From Paramecium pentaurelia (Eukaryota > Ciliophora > Oligohymenophorea > Peniculida > Parameciidae), in NCBI GenBank assembly GCA_905183005.1, contig CAJJDO010000017.1:126516-190515 (forward strand): a DNA stretch of 64,000 nucleotides, read 5' to 3'. Below, one piece after another: positions 26,453 through 38,202 of the stretch; the first letter of the stretch is position 1, and each line of letters opens with the position of its first letter. The notes under the pieces were generated by a model. It saw only the letters and a list, made by a program, of their open reading frames with translations, had not been told where the DNA came from and made no database searches. A program made the translations under genes and the position numbers.

Positions 26453-27138
26453 TTAATTTAATGAAATTTAATGGTTTGAATAAAAAATTTAAAATAACCA
26501 AATAATATAAAAATCATTATAACTTTTATAATGCTATAAAATAATCAATATTTTGTCATTTTTCAGTCTATTTTTCACTTGAACTAGTACTAAAAACTAT
26601 TATTCATTTCTAAAGTTCATAATTTTTCTTAAATTTTAAATAATAAAATAAATTTTGAAAAAATTAATCTTAAATAGATAATTAAAAATTTTATACATTT
26701 ATTTTTTTTAAAGACATAAAAAGTATCACTTAGTAATTTAAATTCAATTATTTAAAATATTTTTATGATATTTTATTATATATTTAATTTATGCTAAATA
26801 TTACTTAAATTATAATAGTTTAACTATTGATTTTGATATTAAGAAATTATGATTTAAATAGACAAGTTCAAGGATTTTATTGAATGAATTTAAATAAAAT
26901 TTTACTTAAATAATTAAACTATATTATCAATTAATTTTAATATAGAAAATATAATTTATTGAAAAAATAATTCAAATTGCAAAAAATTTAATAAAAATTA
27001 AAATCATTCATATTATTACCTACATCAAAACCAAAATGATTTCCTAAAGGTAACATAAACATTTATATATAAACCTGAATAATTTTATAAATATATAAAA
27101 AACAGCATATATATAATATATGAATGGTTTCAATAGAA
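26453..27138. other. AT-rich intergenic region
   Basis: About 690 bp with long A and T runs. It lies upstream of the small gene at 26075-26452 and downstream of the kinase gene, both on the minus strand. I see no supported gene. Confidence 0.5.
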
Positions 27139-28847
27139 TCACTTATTACCACTCTCAAAATATTGTTATTTTTCAATTTATTGGCTAAAATTTCTACTAT
27201 GTTTAGATGATGAACTTGATGATTAATCAGTAGTAGAAGAAATCTTATTTTAACTTTGATTTGCATTAAATTCATACCCCTAAAATAGATCTTAATGATT
27301 TAGATAATTATACCTTGAGTAACTGGATCTTTTAAGACAAGAAGATTTTATTATATGAGTTCATTATTTTCTTCATCTTCTATGAGAATTTATTTTTAAT
27401 CGAAATTATCTTCAGTCCTCTAATCTAATAATATCATATATACATTTGGTTAAAATGGAGGAATTAGTTCAAAGTTTTACAATTTTTGCCAAGGAAAATT
27501 AAAAAACCAAGGATGCTAACGGATTTCTTGACTTGAAATAAATCCTAATCGTTATTATGGTTTTCTTTATAAAAGCTGGAAAGGATTTGAATTAATAAAA
27601 TACTCTATTGATAAAATCAGCACCTTCAATTGACCAATTTTCAGGTATTTCAGATTTTTTAATTTGAACTTATTTAGCCATAATTTAATCTCTAATTTCT
27701 TATCTTGACCTTCCTACATAGGGTCTCTTAATTATTTATATTATTAATACTCTGCCTAACATAAATTCGTATGCAATCACTCCTAAAGCATAATAATCTG
27801 CAGCATATGTATGATTTTATCTATACATGACTTCAGGTGCTGGATGATTATATCAATAAATACCCATATAACCAGGTGTACCACTTGTATCGCTAGAGTT
27901 TTCTGACTTCATCACCCTTGCAATCCCAAAATCAGTTAAATGAACATAGCCTTTATTATCCAAGACTAGATTTTCAGGTTTAATGTCTCTATGAATAATT
28001 TTGCTTTCATGAACATATTCTAGACTTAAAAAAATGCATGCTACAAAAAACCCTCAAAAAAGTATAGTAGATAATTCTTACTAGTTTATTCTTCATTAAA
28101 TCTTCTCATCCTTCCAATATGATATCTAAGATCTCCTCCAGACATATAATCCATAATTAAATAAAGAGTTTCTCTATCTTAATAAGCATAATTCATATTA
28201 ACTAAAAATGGATGCTTTAATTGGCTTAATAAAATTCTTTCATTCATAACTGAATTTACACTTTTTTTTGTGATAATTCTATATAAAGATGAATAAAAAT
28301 ACAAAGCCTTTGACATTTCTTTCATAGCATAAATTTGACCTGTCTTTTTATGTTCTACTTTCCAAACTTTTCCAAAACCTCCAATTCCTACAACAAAATG
28401 AAAATGAAAAGTATTTCTACAATACTAATTATTATTGAATAGTTCTTTCAATTAGTTAATTGATTATGTTTAAATTATTTGAACCTATTATTTTACAATT
28501 TATGGTTTTTATTTATTCTAAGTAATTTCTTTAGCTTTAGCAAATAATGCTTAAAATTATTGTGAACTTGAATTCTCATTATTTTATGTATCAAATGCTT
28601 CAATAGTAGGAGATTTATTGTGCTTAATTAATTTTGTTAAATTAGTAACATCGATCTAAGATCCTTTATGAGAATGTAATGGTTTTAGTAGATTTTATTC
28701 AGAATTTTATGGTGATACTTATGAACTGTTTGGAACATTTATAGGAGCTCTACAATTAAATAGTAATGAAGAAATGATTGGCTTTTTTATAGAACTTGGA
28801 CTATTCACTTGGTTTGGTTTTCTCGAACCTTGAAGATTCAAGCTCAT
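27139..28847 (-). CDS. serine/threonine protein kinase, AGC-related
   Basis: Kinase of 518 residues in seven exons. The six introns are 23-29 nt and one ends in GAG; the total is divisible by three only with all six. A long Ser/Gln-rich N-terminus of about 150 residues precedes the catalytic domain. Kinase motifs are the glycine loop VGIGGFGKVWKVE, the lysine in IYAMKEMSK, SGGDLRYH, IHRDIKPENLVL, LTDFGIARV, GTPGYMAPEV and the AADYYALGVIAYE segment. GRSRQEIRDQI after the RRPY motif resembles STK32 (YANK)-like and ciliate-expanded AGC kinases. The tail is Ser/Lys-rich. All catalytic residues are present, so it should be active. Confidence 0.88.
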
Positions 28848-28979
28848 ATAATTTTAATAAAAATTTTATAATCAAATTATAGAATTAATGGAAACAGTTA
28901 GATAATATGTGAGAATGATAAAAATACTTAGTAAAATTGTATTCTAATCAATTCATATATAAAATTGTATTAAATTTAT

Positions 28980-29858
28980 TCAAAATTATTGTTACCATAA
29001 TTGTACAAGTCTTTTTTATGTATTTCTATCTTAAATTTTATGGACCTTGTAATTCAAAGAAGTGTTGTCAGTATCATATTACCCAGGACCAGGTCTTGGT
29101 TATGGCATACTTATTGGATAGATTTATTTTCCAAAACGATCTCTATCATCTTCAATAAACATATAACTAGGATTATATTTCTATTATGTAAGTTCAGGTT
29201 CCAAGAATTCTTGAGTTTACTTTTTAGGTGAACATTTTTAAAGAGCTTTCTCAATTTCTTATCTTATAGTCAATATATTAAATGGTTAAGTTTCAGTCCA
29301 TTCTTCTTTATTTGAAGTTGAAACTTTAATATCAAAAGATTTCCCTGCAATTTCTTGAGGAGGATCAAGTTTGACTTTACTTTTCTTTCTATAATGTTAC
29401 ATTTCAATGTAATAGGGTCTTTCTTTATAACTATACGATCTTTGTTCTCTTACAGGATTTACAGGTAAAAGTGATAAACCTGGATCAACTACTTGTTCTT
29501 CAGGCTTTATTTTGGGCATTATAGTAGTTCTAATAATTTTCTTATCAATTGGCATTCTATGTACTCTTTGGATATTTGTAATTTAATTATTAGGTTGAGG
29601 TTTTTAAATGTGATATCTGAAATTATCTTTCTTATGAGGAGCAAAGGTAGGACCTGCCAAATTTTTCTAACTAGATGAATCTGTTGAAGTTTCTAAATTT
29701 GAGAGATCACAAACAACATTAGTAAACATAGAACTAAATCCTTTTGTATGATTCATTGTTGTTCCTTTATTTTAAAGCAAAATCTTTTTCATAGTACTTT
29801 CATTTATGTAAATTTTTGAATTTGGTATTGATGAAAGGGGCATTTAGAACTCTGCCAT
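28980..29858 (-). CDS. sperm-tail PG-rich (STPGR)-like protein
   Basis: Unspliced protein of 292 residues. The best landmark is near the C-terminus: MPQPRPGPGQYDTDNTSLNY, the Pro-Gly-rich repeat typical of microtubule-associated ciliary proteins. The rest is Pro/Lys/Ser-rich and probably disordered, with recurring KP and PxxP pieces (DPGLSLLPVNPVREQRSYSY). It lies 132 bp upstream of the kinase gene on the same strand. With only one clear repeat, the family call is moderate. Confidence 0.6.
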
Positions 29859-30188
29859 TATAATAAATTTATTATACAATATAATAATAATTACTAATTT
29901 AATTATTCATCAGTTAGTTATTATCAATGTGATTTATAGTGTTAATTAATACTCTTCATTTATTCTTAATCATTTTATATCATTATGAGATTATACATTC
30001 TAATATTAAAATTAAAGAATAAAATCATATATTAGAATGTTTATTTTAAAGATTTAGTGAATATTTTATTATCTTTAATATAAATAATAAGATATTTGAA
30101 TAAGACTGTGAGTTTATGTTTAAATATCTTAAAATATGGATTTCAGTTTAACAAACATTAAAATTAATTTATAATATGTAATTATTTT
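29859..30188. other. divergent intergenic region
   Basis: About 330 bp between the starts of the PG-rich gene and the plus-strand gene at 30189. It is AT-rich with no further feature; it presumably contains both promoters. Confidence 0.5.
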
Positions 30189-30686
30189 ATGTTTAAACCT
30201 ACAACTTACAGCGAATTATAAAAAAGAAAGAAAATGGTTATTGGAATGCATCTCATTGATCCCTCTGATAGATATCATTATTTTAACATAGTTGGTGGAA
30301 ATAATTAAGTCAAATAGAAAACAAGTTCCATAAGTTAATAACATAAATATGAGAATTATACTCCTAGATAAATGATGACTTTACCTGTTACACCTAATAG
30401 TAAATGTCCTTCATTTTTCGAATAATCTTAATTATTAATCTCTAAATAAGTTAGCATAACACCAAGAATTAAATAAGTAAGATAGCAGACAAAACCAGTA
30501 TTTATGTAATTAAAAACGCAAATAATGGATAAAAAAGGAAATGAATCATTCAAACTTAAAGAAACAATTAAAAGTCCAATTAAAAACAAGAAGAATGATT
30601 TAAAGAAAAAAATCTTATTAGAATTAGCTTAACCTTCAGACTTTGATGATTTTGTTGATTATGTATGTAATAAGAAATTAATATGA
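30189..30686 (+). CDS. hypothetical basic protein (165 aa)
   Basis: Begins MFKPTTYSELQKRKKM. A second in-frame ATG at 30234 is a possible start, but the upstream peptide reads well. The protein is Lys/Gln/Ser-rich with short TPR- and TPK-like phosphorylation-type pieces, and ends in an acidic segment (PSDFDDFVDYV). The model ends at TGA 30684-30686. A 50-nt GTATGT...TAG intron starting at 30663 would bypass this stop and extend the frame over the next gene's 3' end. I judge that less likely. No family is recognised. Confidence 0.55.
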
Positions 30687-30786
30687 AAATTTATTTTTTG
30701 ATATAATATTAGTTAGAATTTAAAACCATTTTTGATACTAATTAGTAGATCTAGTTTTAGTAAATATATAAATTAATAAAGCTAAT

Positions 30787-32076
30787 TCAAAAAATTAATG
30801 AGTAAACAATATTCTATAAGGATTCTGGTTCAAGATTTAAAATAGTTCTTTAAATATTAAGGGGTTAGACTTTCATAATTTTAGAAGTGAAGGATTAATT
30901 TTCATCATTCAAAAGCATTAAAAATAATCGAAAATCAGAGACAAACCAAATCCTATCTATATAATATTAATTAAATCTTAAAAAATCATCCCAAAATAAT
31001 CTATTTTATCTATCATATTCTAAACCTTATTTTAAAAATCTTAGTAAACATCTAGTTAATGTTGGATTCAATTACTATAATTTAATATTCATAGATTTAA
31101 GGATTTTATAATCAAAAAATAATTATTTTAAAATTACTTCTAATCTCTTACTCTCTTCTATTTTATGAATTGAAATTTGAAGCATCTTATTTGTAGTATA
31201 TAATATTGTCATTTCACATAATAAAAGAAATTAAGAAAATAAATCTCTATCCATATTAATTGTCTTAATTCCAAAAATTAACTAAAATCCCTATAATACC
31301 TATTTACATTTTTGAGGTAATTCAGTTTATTATTTTTAAGGTTCAATTTTTTCAGTTAATGCAATTTTCTTAATCATAAATTAATCTTTGTTTTTTGTTT
31401 CTTATTTCAACTTATTTTATTCTTTTAGATATTATTTAATTTCTTTACTTCTTTTATTAGATGCTAATTATTAATATTTATTATCTGTATCCAATATTTC
31501 TGATTATTCCTTTGATGTTTGAATGACACTTTAATGAGAGAAAGTTCTTCCTCTTGTTATTTTTTATGGTTAAATTAATTCCATTATTGATAAATCAATT
31601 CTTGTTTCACTTAAAAATAATATACTTTTAAATTTGCTTTTATGTACCATATTAAAATCAACTCCAAAAACATAATTAAATTATTTATCTTTATTAATTC
31701 TTTCAGCAAATTCAAATAATACTTCATATATTTCTCTACTTGATGTATTTAATAAATCAATTTTTTTTGATTATTATGAAAATGTACAATAATGTTAAGT
31801 ATGTGATTTGCTTGTTGATTAGATCAATTATTCTTATAAATATACTACAAATTATTTGATTTACATCTCATTTAAAAACTCTTTATATCTAAGAAATTGA
31901 AGATAATGAGGATTTTGAATAAGTTCACCTATAAACTCTTCATTATTCAAAATTAAAATGATAAATACTCCTCTTCCTTCACCTAATGGAGTTACGTCAG
32001 CATGAATTGAATATCTCTCAGTTGGTTTTCTTACATTGAATGAATTTGATCTTTCCTTTTATAAATATGGTAACAT
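30787..32076 (-). CDS. hypothetical protein (429 aa)
   Basis: Unspliced ORF of 429 residues, from MLPYLQKERSNSFNV to VYSLIF. The N-terminal part (HADVTPLGEGRGVFIILILN) reads like a compact globular domain. The middle is Gln/Lys/Glu-rich and helical. The C-terminal third is again hydrophobic and ordered (LIFGIKTINMDRDLFSQFLL, LTRCLLRFLKQGLEYD). No family is recognised. Its 3' end lies 100 bp from that of the convergent gene at 30189-30686. Confidence 0.65.
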
Positions 32077-32425
32077 TAAATAGTAAATTAAATAATTTTA
32101 TATTCAATATAGTTAACTTTTAGAATAAAAATGACACTTAAAATTAAATGTAAATATTAAATTTAAAGCTATTTAATTATTTAACAAAATAGCAAAAATA
32201 CAAAAATCTTCAAATATAAATTCTCTATTACTTGTCTTTATTTTGCTTTATTAATTGTTATCAAATTTTAGTTATCTACTCTATGAACTATAAAACTTAA
32301 GGGAAAAGTATTAGCATTCCATTTTCATCTATAACAACAAAATATGACGAAATTAAATTTAGGATTGGAGGCTTTTAATAAATTCTAATATTTAATTTAT
32401 AATGGGATAAGGATGCTGTTAAAAA
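32077..32425. other. divergent intergenic region
   Basis: About 350 bp between the starts of the unknown gene and the MORN gene. A plus-strand ORF from 32344 runs into the MORN gene in another frame and ends at TGA; I take it as a shadow. Confidence 0.45.
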
Positions 32426-33499
32426 ATGAGTCATCTTCCAAGCATTGGCTAACAACCAGAAAAATTATATACTCAAACATATAATGAAGTACTCTATAAA
32501 TTTAAGAAAGTCTTAATCTCAATTTATAACTCCCGATCAAACATAACCAAATGTCATTTCAGATGCAAAATTCTTATTCAATTTAAATAATGAAACCCTT
32601 AATCTAGATTTAGGCTTTGGAAGCAATGTTTTTTTTTATGAAGAACATCCTTAAATAGAGAATGAAATTGTATTGAGCACTTTATAAAAATAAGGTATAT
32701 ATAAGATGCCTAAAGAACCTAATCTTATTGATGTTGTTATCTATCCACCTATTGTAATATTATTATTTAAATTCAAGTAAGATAAGAACACCAAGATTAT
32801 TTATGTTGGAGGTTGGAAAAATTATTAGAGAAATGGATATGGACTACAGTATTGGCCTAGTGGGGCTTTCTATGAAGGGGAATGGAAAGATGATAAGGCT
32901 AATGGGTAAGGAAGATTGATACATACAGATGGAGATATGTATGAAGGGGAATGGAAAGATGATAAAGCAAATGGAAAAGGAACCTTTTATTACTATGATG
33001 GGGCAAAGTATACTGGGGATTGGTTTGATGATTTACCTCATGGAGAAGGTAGAGAGGAATGGCCTGATGGAACTGTTTATGAAGGAAAATTTAGTTATGG
33101 AAAAAAAGTTGGAAAAGGTATATATCTATTTGCTGATGGTGGTTTATATGATGGGGAATTTTAGGATAATTAGATGTAAGGAAAGGGTGTCTATAAATGG
33201 CCAGATAAGAAAGTTTATGATGGATTCTGGATCTAAGGGAAAATGGAAGGTTAAGGTAGTCTAAAATGGCCTGATGGTAAAAAGTACGAAGGTATTAAAA
33301 ACACAAGATTTATAAAGGACAGTTTGTTAATGGTAAAAGAGATGGAATTGGAACTTTGAATTTTCAAGATGGTAGGCAATATAATGGATATTGGAAAGAT
33401 GGATTAATGCATGGTTTTGGAACATATAAAGACAAAACTGGGAGTAAATAAGGAGAATGGTATGAAGGGAGATTCAATCTGGAATCACTTAAACTTTGA
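32426..33499 (+). CDS. MORN-repeat protein
   Basis: Protein of 341 residues with introns at 32489-32510 (22 nt) and 33292-33317 (26 nt). After an N-terminal part of about 120 residues (with GFGSNVFFYEE), there are eight or more MORN repeats of the YxGxWxxGxxxGxG type. Examples are FYEGEWKDDKANGQGR, MYEGEWKDDKANGKGT, KYTGDWFDDLPHGEGR, VYEGKFSYGKKVGKGI and QYNGYWKDGLMHGFG. MORN arrays form extended beta ladders that sit on membranes or cytoskeleton and are common in ciliate cortex and cilia. The first two repeats listed are nearly identical at the DNA level. Confidence 0.9.
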
Positions 33500-33543
33500 A
33501 TGAATATTTTTATAGTTATTAATTGGAAAATCGAAAGATATAA

Positions 33544-35367
33544 TCAATGGGATATAAATGAATTTGATCTACTAAATTTATTAATCTCATCCGCTGCTTC
33601 AAATTATAAATGAATGATAGCTATCTGTATAGCATTTAATCCATCATTCTATGTTAAATACATATATTACATTTTTTATTGTAATCTCTGCTCCTTGGCG
33701 AAGTAGGAACTAAATAATTTCAAATGCTCCTGTTCTTGCTGCTTATATTAAAAATGTATTCCCTTTGAAATCTTAAGTATTTATATTGATATTCTAATCA
33801 TGATTCAGTAAGTCTTTTAAGTCTTGCAATCGATGATCTTCTATTAGGGAGAACGCTCTTTCTATATTAGATTTATCATTTTGTTGGCTTTCTTGTAATA
33901 ACATACTTCTGAAAAGCAAAGAAGAGGGATCCATTGATTATTAAGTAATTAAACTGGATTTGATTGAAATTAGTCCTTGAGAGGATTTGGATTTAGTTTA
34001 TTATTCTGATTTGGATTTAGTTTATTATTCAGATTCTTTTTGTAAGGTTTTAATTATTTCAGAAGTCTAAAAACATTAAATATTGGGATTAGAATTTGTG
34101 TTTGCATGTAACAATCCTTAAAAATTCCTAGAACTTGTATACATGATGTTTTATGATGATAATGCAAATTTCTAATTTCCTAATAAATTTTTTGATTTCT
34201 AATTCTTTTTTAACATCATTCCTTTAGCAAATACTGGATTTATCTCCTTTGCAATTAACTTTGATTCATTCTGAAATAAAATAAATATAATACAGATCCT
34301 ATTGGAGAAGTGAGTCTGCTTCTTGAAATTTAAGGAATGTTTAAATTACTAATTTATCTATCATTTAATTTAGCTGAATCTAATTCATTTTATGTTTTGC
34401 ATAATTCAATATAAATCTTTTCCATTGCAGTAACTTAATGGTTTCTTTATTCTTCAAATTATCCTATTAAGATTTAGTTGTAAGTTTTTGAATATTCAGT
34501 TTATAAATTTGTTAAGTCTACTTTTAATAATTATGTATGCAAATCATTAAGAATCTATAACTCTCTATTTAATAATAGATAATATACAATTGTTTTCTGA
34601 ATCATCCTCATTTTGGATGACTAAATTTATAATATTTGGGAATCTCATAAGCTCTTCATGCAAAAACTAATTTTTGGTTTCATCATCCATTATATTGACA
34701 ATAACTCTTAATTTTTATTATTTTAAATCATCTAGAGACATTAAATTTAAAACTTAATAGATGTAATTGATTTTAAATTAAGTTTGTATTTCTACATCAC
34801 TTATATCTAATTAGGAATTATTTAGACTCAAAATACTGTTATCACTTAGATGTCCTTGATAATTTTATACAACAGTATAAAACAGAGTCTCGACTTTATA
34901 TTACTTCTTGTATTATGATTTCTTAAATTGAAAAATTATATAGATACATGAAATTTAACAATTTATAAAGTATGTTTGTTTAAGACATCTTGGAATGTTT
35001 CAGAATAATAGTTTGTATTTAAGAATCTTTATTTTGAGATATTTTATATTTCCTCTTTATCTTATTAAGGTTCATATTAGATTTCCAAACATTTTTAAGC
35101 ATGATTTTGTAAGTAATATCTTGTAAATTGTGAAGCTTTAAAAGAATTGAAATTTTCAATGTTATCATTATCCTTTAATGTTTGAATGACTTTGTCTCCA
35201 AATTTTTTGACTAATTTCAAAGCAAATTTGCTATATAAATAAATTTAAAATATATACTTTTGTAACATTGATTTACTGACCAAAGAATAAATATTTGATT
35301 GTTTATTTTCTTTTATATCTGTCTATTAATTATAGTTTTACTAAATTTCATCTATATAATCTGGCAT
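33544..35367 (-). CDS. coiled-coil protein with C-terminal ankyrin repeats
   Basis: Protein of 575 residues with four introns, at 34922-34947, 34563-34587 (ends GAG), 34271-34293 and 33649-33670. The N-terminal two thirds are helical and acidic (QILIGQFEEQRNHQVTAMEK). The C-terminus carries ankyrin-type repeats (LQDLKDLLNHDQNININTQ, KGNTFLIQAARTGAFEIIQF, LLRQGAEITIKN, then NDGLNAIQIAI). An eight-residue repeat SEQQTKSK occurs twice in tandem near residue 460. The start at 35367 is the first ATG after a TGA. The frame between them also looks coding, so this and the next upstream gene may be one (see findings). Confidence 0.7.
33984..34031. repeat. two tandem copies of a 24-bp unit
   Basis: Two adjacent 24-bp units differing only at the last base, inside the coding sequence of the coiled-coil/ankyrin gene. 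They encode two copies of SEQQTKSK. The unit length is a multiple of three, so the frame is kept. Confidence 0.9.
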
Positions 35368-35454
35368 TTGAAATTCTATCTATTTTTCATTTTCTTAAAA
35401 AGCAACAGTTACTTTAATATTTTTTTTTTAAACTTGTTAAATGATTAATTATTT

Positions 35455-36432
35455 ATCAAATTTATTATTTTCTATTTTGTCTTCTTTCTTTTCTTTTAAT
35501 GCATCAATAATTGTTGTAATAGGTAGATTAGTTTCAGTATCTTAGATACTATAATTGGAATTAATTTTAGTTTATTTTTTGGTTATAGTACTTAACTTAA
35601 AATTAAATTTAGATTCAATAGCTTTTGGTGTTCTTTCATCTGGCATATTGCTTAATGTTTTTTAAAATTATGAATCTATAAAATGTTCCTTTTTCTTTTT
35701 AATTTCCAATTCTAATAATTTCTATTTATCTCTGTGTGTATGTAACATTTGTCTTAATTTTCTTATCAAATAACAACTCTTTTCATTTAAGGATTCTATC
35801 TCTGTTATATGTTATTTAATCTATGTTCTTTAGATTTTGTGATATACTCTAGGTATTTTTGAGAATTCATAGTTTTCTCCCAATATCTCAACAAGATCAA
35901 GTTATGGCTTAATTAAATGAGTGATATTTTCATTTCTACTTGATGTCAAAGATATTTACTGAATTTCAACAGCATGCTCTATTAATGTAGGAATTTTGAC
36001 TGCTTGTTAATTATTTGGTTATAAATTTAATTGTTGAATATCTTCAAACTGTCGATTAGGAGAATCTAATTTAGATACATATGCATTTTTAGAAATAACA
36101 AGAGTCTCTGTTTTGTTTCTTTAATGTGAATGGATAATGCGAAAGTCTCCTGAATTTCCACTTGCCTTCCTTCTTTTAACTGTTGCTGTTTTTGGAGTAT
36201 CATAAGTTTCTGTATTCATAACATTAGTTAAAAGTGGAAGTTTTCTAGTTGAGTCTAAAAGGATACGATGTGTACGTTTAGAGTAAACTAAATATGTATT
36301 TCCATTAGAAACTGTAGAGTTTGTATTTTTATTATGTTTGCTGAGAGCAGATGTTGTTAGAGAAGTCACATTAGAAACTATTTAACTTCCTGTTAAATTT
36401 GTGAAAAAATTGTTAACTTTGGATTATTTCAT
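35455..36432 (-). CDS. hypothetical protein, Ser/Thr/Lys-rich with coiled coil (325 aa)
   Basis: Unspliced ORF of 325 residues starting MKQSKVNNFFTNLTG. The first 130 residues are Ser/Thr/Asn-rich and probably disordered. The centre has SSRNENITHLIKPQLDLVEI and a coiled coil (TEIESLNEKSCYLIRKLRQM). It ends at a TGA at 35455-35457, directly followed in the same frame by protein-like sequence leading into the next gene. An upstream ATG (near 36466) with a 36-nt intron is possible but not favoured. No family is recognised. Confidence 0.6.
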
Positions 36433-36744
36433 TAATTTTAAGAAATACTTACATAAAATTGAATCATAAAATCACTTTCTAAGGTGTCACTAATTTTAAT
36501 TAAATTTCTCTTATACAAACCTAATTTCTCTTTGTTTAATTTAGGTATTTAAATTGAAACATTATATTTTACAAATTTGAAATATGTATTTGAAATTTAG
36601 AAAGCATCTATAAAATAGAATTGATATTAGTTAGTATTATTAGAAATGATTGTTTAATATAATACGTATTTTTTCAATATTATAAATTGTCAACCCAAAT
36701 TCAGATAAAGAGTAATTAAATAATCAAACAATTCACTTGAAAAT
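36433..36744. other. divergent intergenic region
   Basis: About 310 bp, AT-rich, between the start of the Ser/Thr-rich gene and the small CxxC gene. Nothing further is seen. Confidence 0.5.
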
Positions 36745-36960
36745 ATGGGAAATATTGAAATGAAAGAAGAGGCAATTACTACTTAATAAGAATGTTATCA
36801 ATGTAAAGGAATTGGATATGTCACACCTAAATTTTATAGAAAATATTTAGATCAAGATTTATCACCAACTCAAAAAAGAGAAAGAGATTATTGTTTAGAT
36901 TGTTTAGGAAAGGGACATTTAACACTAGAACACTATGACGATAAAAATTTTACTTTATGA
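36745..36960 (+). CDS. small CxxCxGxG zinc-ribbon-like protein (71 aa)
   Basis: Unspliced ORF of 71 residues. It has two pairs of cysteines, CYQCKGIGYV and CLDCLGKGHL, separated by 35 residues. This spacing of CxxCxGxG motifs is like half of a DnaJ-type zinc finger, suggesting one structural zinc site. The ends are acidic. Function is unknown. The clean paired motifs make it very likely to be real despite its size. Confidence 0.75.
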
Positions 36961-37218
36961 TAATACATATGATTATATATATAAAACCATTAATAAACTA
37001 AAGATTTACAAGATTTAATATTCAGTATTAATTATTGAGTTATAATGAAAATTAATAACTATATTATAATAAAAAACTATGTCCATATTGAAATACCATT
37101 TAGTTATATGAGTAAATAATTATAATATTATTCATTGATTATGAATTATAGAAACAAAAAGAACTGTTAAACAATTTAAAATAATTGATATATTATAATA
37201 ATATAAATTCTAATATAT

Positions 37219-38091
37219 ATGATTGCTATATTCTTTATACTGATACCTATATCAAAGACTTAGAAATGTTCATGTAATGAAATCTATTTTGAGGATTTAT
37301 GTAGAGAAGCCAGAGGATGTGCATATGATGATAGAACTGGAATTTGTGAAGAAATTTAATGTATTGAAAGACCAATCGATGATTGCTTTTATTTTGCAGG
37401 AACAATCAGATGTTATTGGGATTAAAATGTGGGATTTTGTAAGGAACTAGAAAGTTGTGAAGAGTTTTAAGAATTAGCAGAAAAAGATTCATATAAAGAA
37501 TAATGTTTAGAAATAAATTGTTCTTGGGATTATTAAGATTAAATATGTTTATCAAATTCTTAATAAAAATTGTGTTCATAATATGATTTTTAATATTGTT
37601 AAGGTGCTTAATAAACAGTGAATTTAATAACTAGTAAATGTATATTGAATGGAGAATTGGGTGATACTTGTATTGCATTTCTCAATTGTGAGGATATTAC
37701 ATATAAAGAATCTTGTGACCTTGATTTTTGCAAATATGAAGATGGATAATGTAAAACTAAGGAATGTAATGATTATACAATTACAACTTGTCCTAATTAT
37801 AATAGAATAAGTGATAAATAATGTTATCCAACAATTGATTCTGGATGTTAAGAATTTATATGTGAAAATTTTACTGAAATATCTGAGTGTTAAAATCATC
37901 CAAGATGTTTTTGGAGTGAAGATTTAAACTAATGTTATTAATAAGTATGTGATAAAGCAACTTATGCTACTTAATGTTTAAGTTTTAGTTATGTAGTTGA
38001 AAATGCTGAATGCAAATGGGAAAACGATAATTGTTATTCTTGTTATTCAATTATCTTGTATCATTTGTTATTCACTTATTTATCATATTGA
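37219..38091 (+). CDS. cysteine-rich secreted or surface protein (290 aa)
   Basis: Unspliced protein of 290 residues. It has a short N-terminal signal peptide (MIAIFFILIPISKTQ), about 40 cysteines and a hydrophobic C-terminal end (IILYHLLFTYLSY). Cysteines occur in loosely repeating units of the form CxxWxxxxxxCxxxxC, with Trp/Asp pairs such as CYWDQNVGFCKE, CSWDYQDQIC, CFWSEDLNQC and CKWENDNCYSC. This resembles the large Cys-rich extracellular families of ciliates. The hydrophobic tail could be a GPI signal or anchor. The specific role is unknown. Confidence 0.75.
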
Positions 38092-38202
38092 TCATATATT
38101 ATGATTATTATTATCTAATAAATATATCATAATATTATTAATCAAATCAAGAAGTTACTCTTGCTACTAAGGAAATCTCGAATTTGTATCGTAAATCTTA
38201 GA

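Noticed and set aside
27063..27275. Minus-strand 70-codon ORF at the end of the kinase gene
   Set aside because: It is the kinase tail read in the wrong frame because the last 23-nt intron was not removed.
32929..33264. Second plus-strand frame overlapping the MORN array
   Set aside because: A Met/Lys/Glu-rich shadow created by the repetitive MORN codons in another frame.
35401..35463. Suspected frameshift at the nine-T run (35420-35428)
   Set aside because: Recounting the bases around 35457-35464 showed the flanking ORFs are already in one frame; the interruption is a TGA, not an indel.
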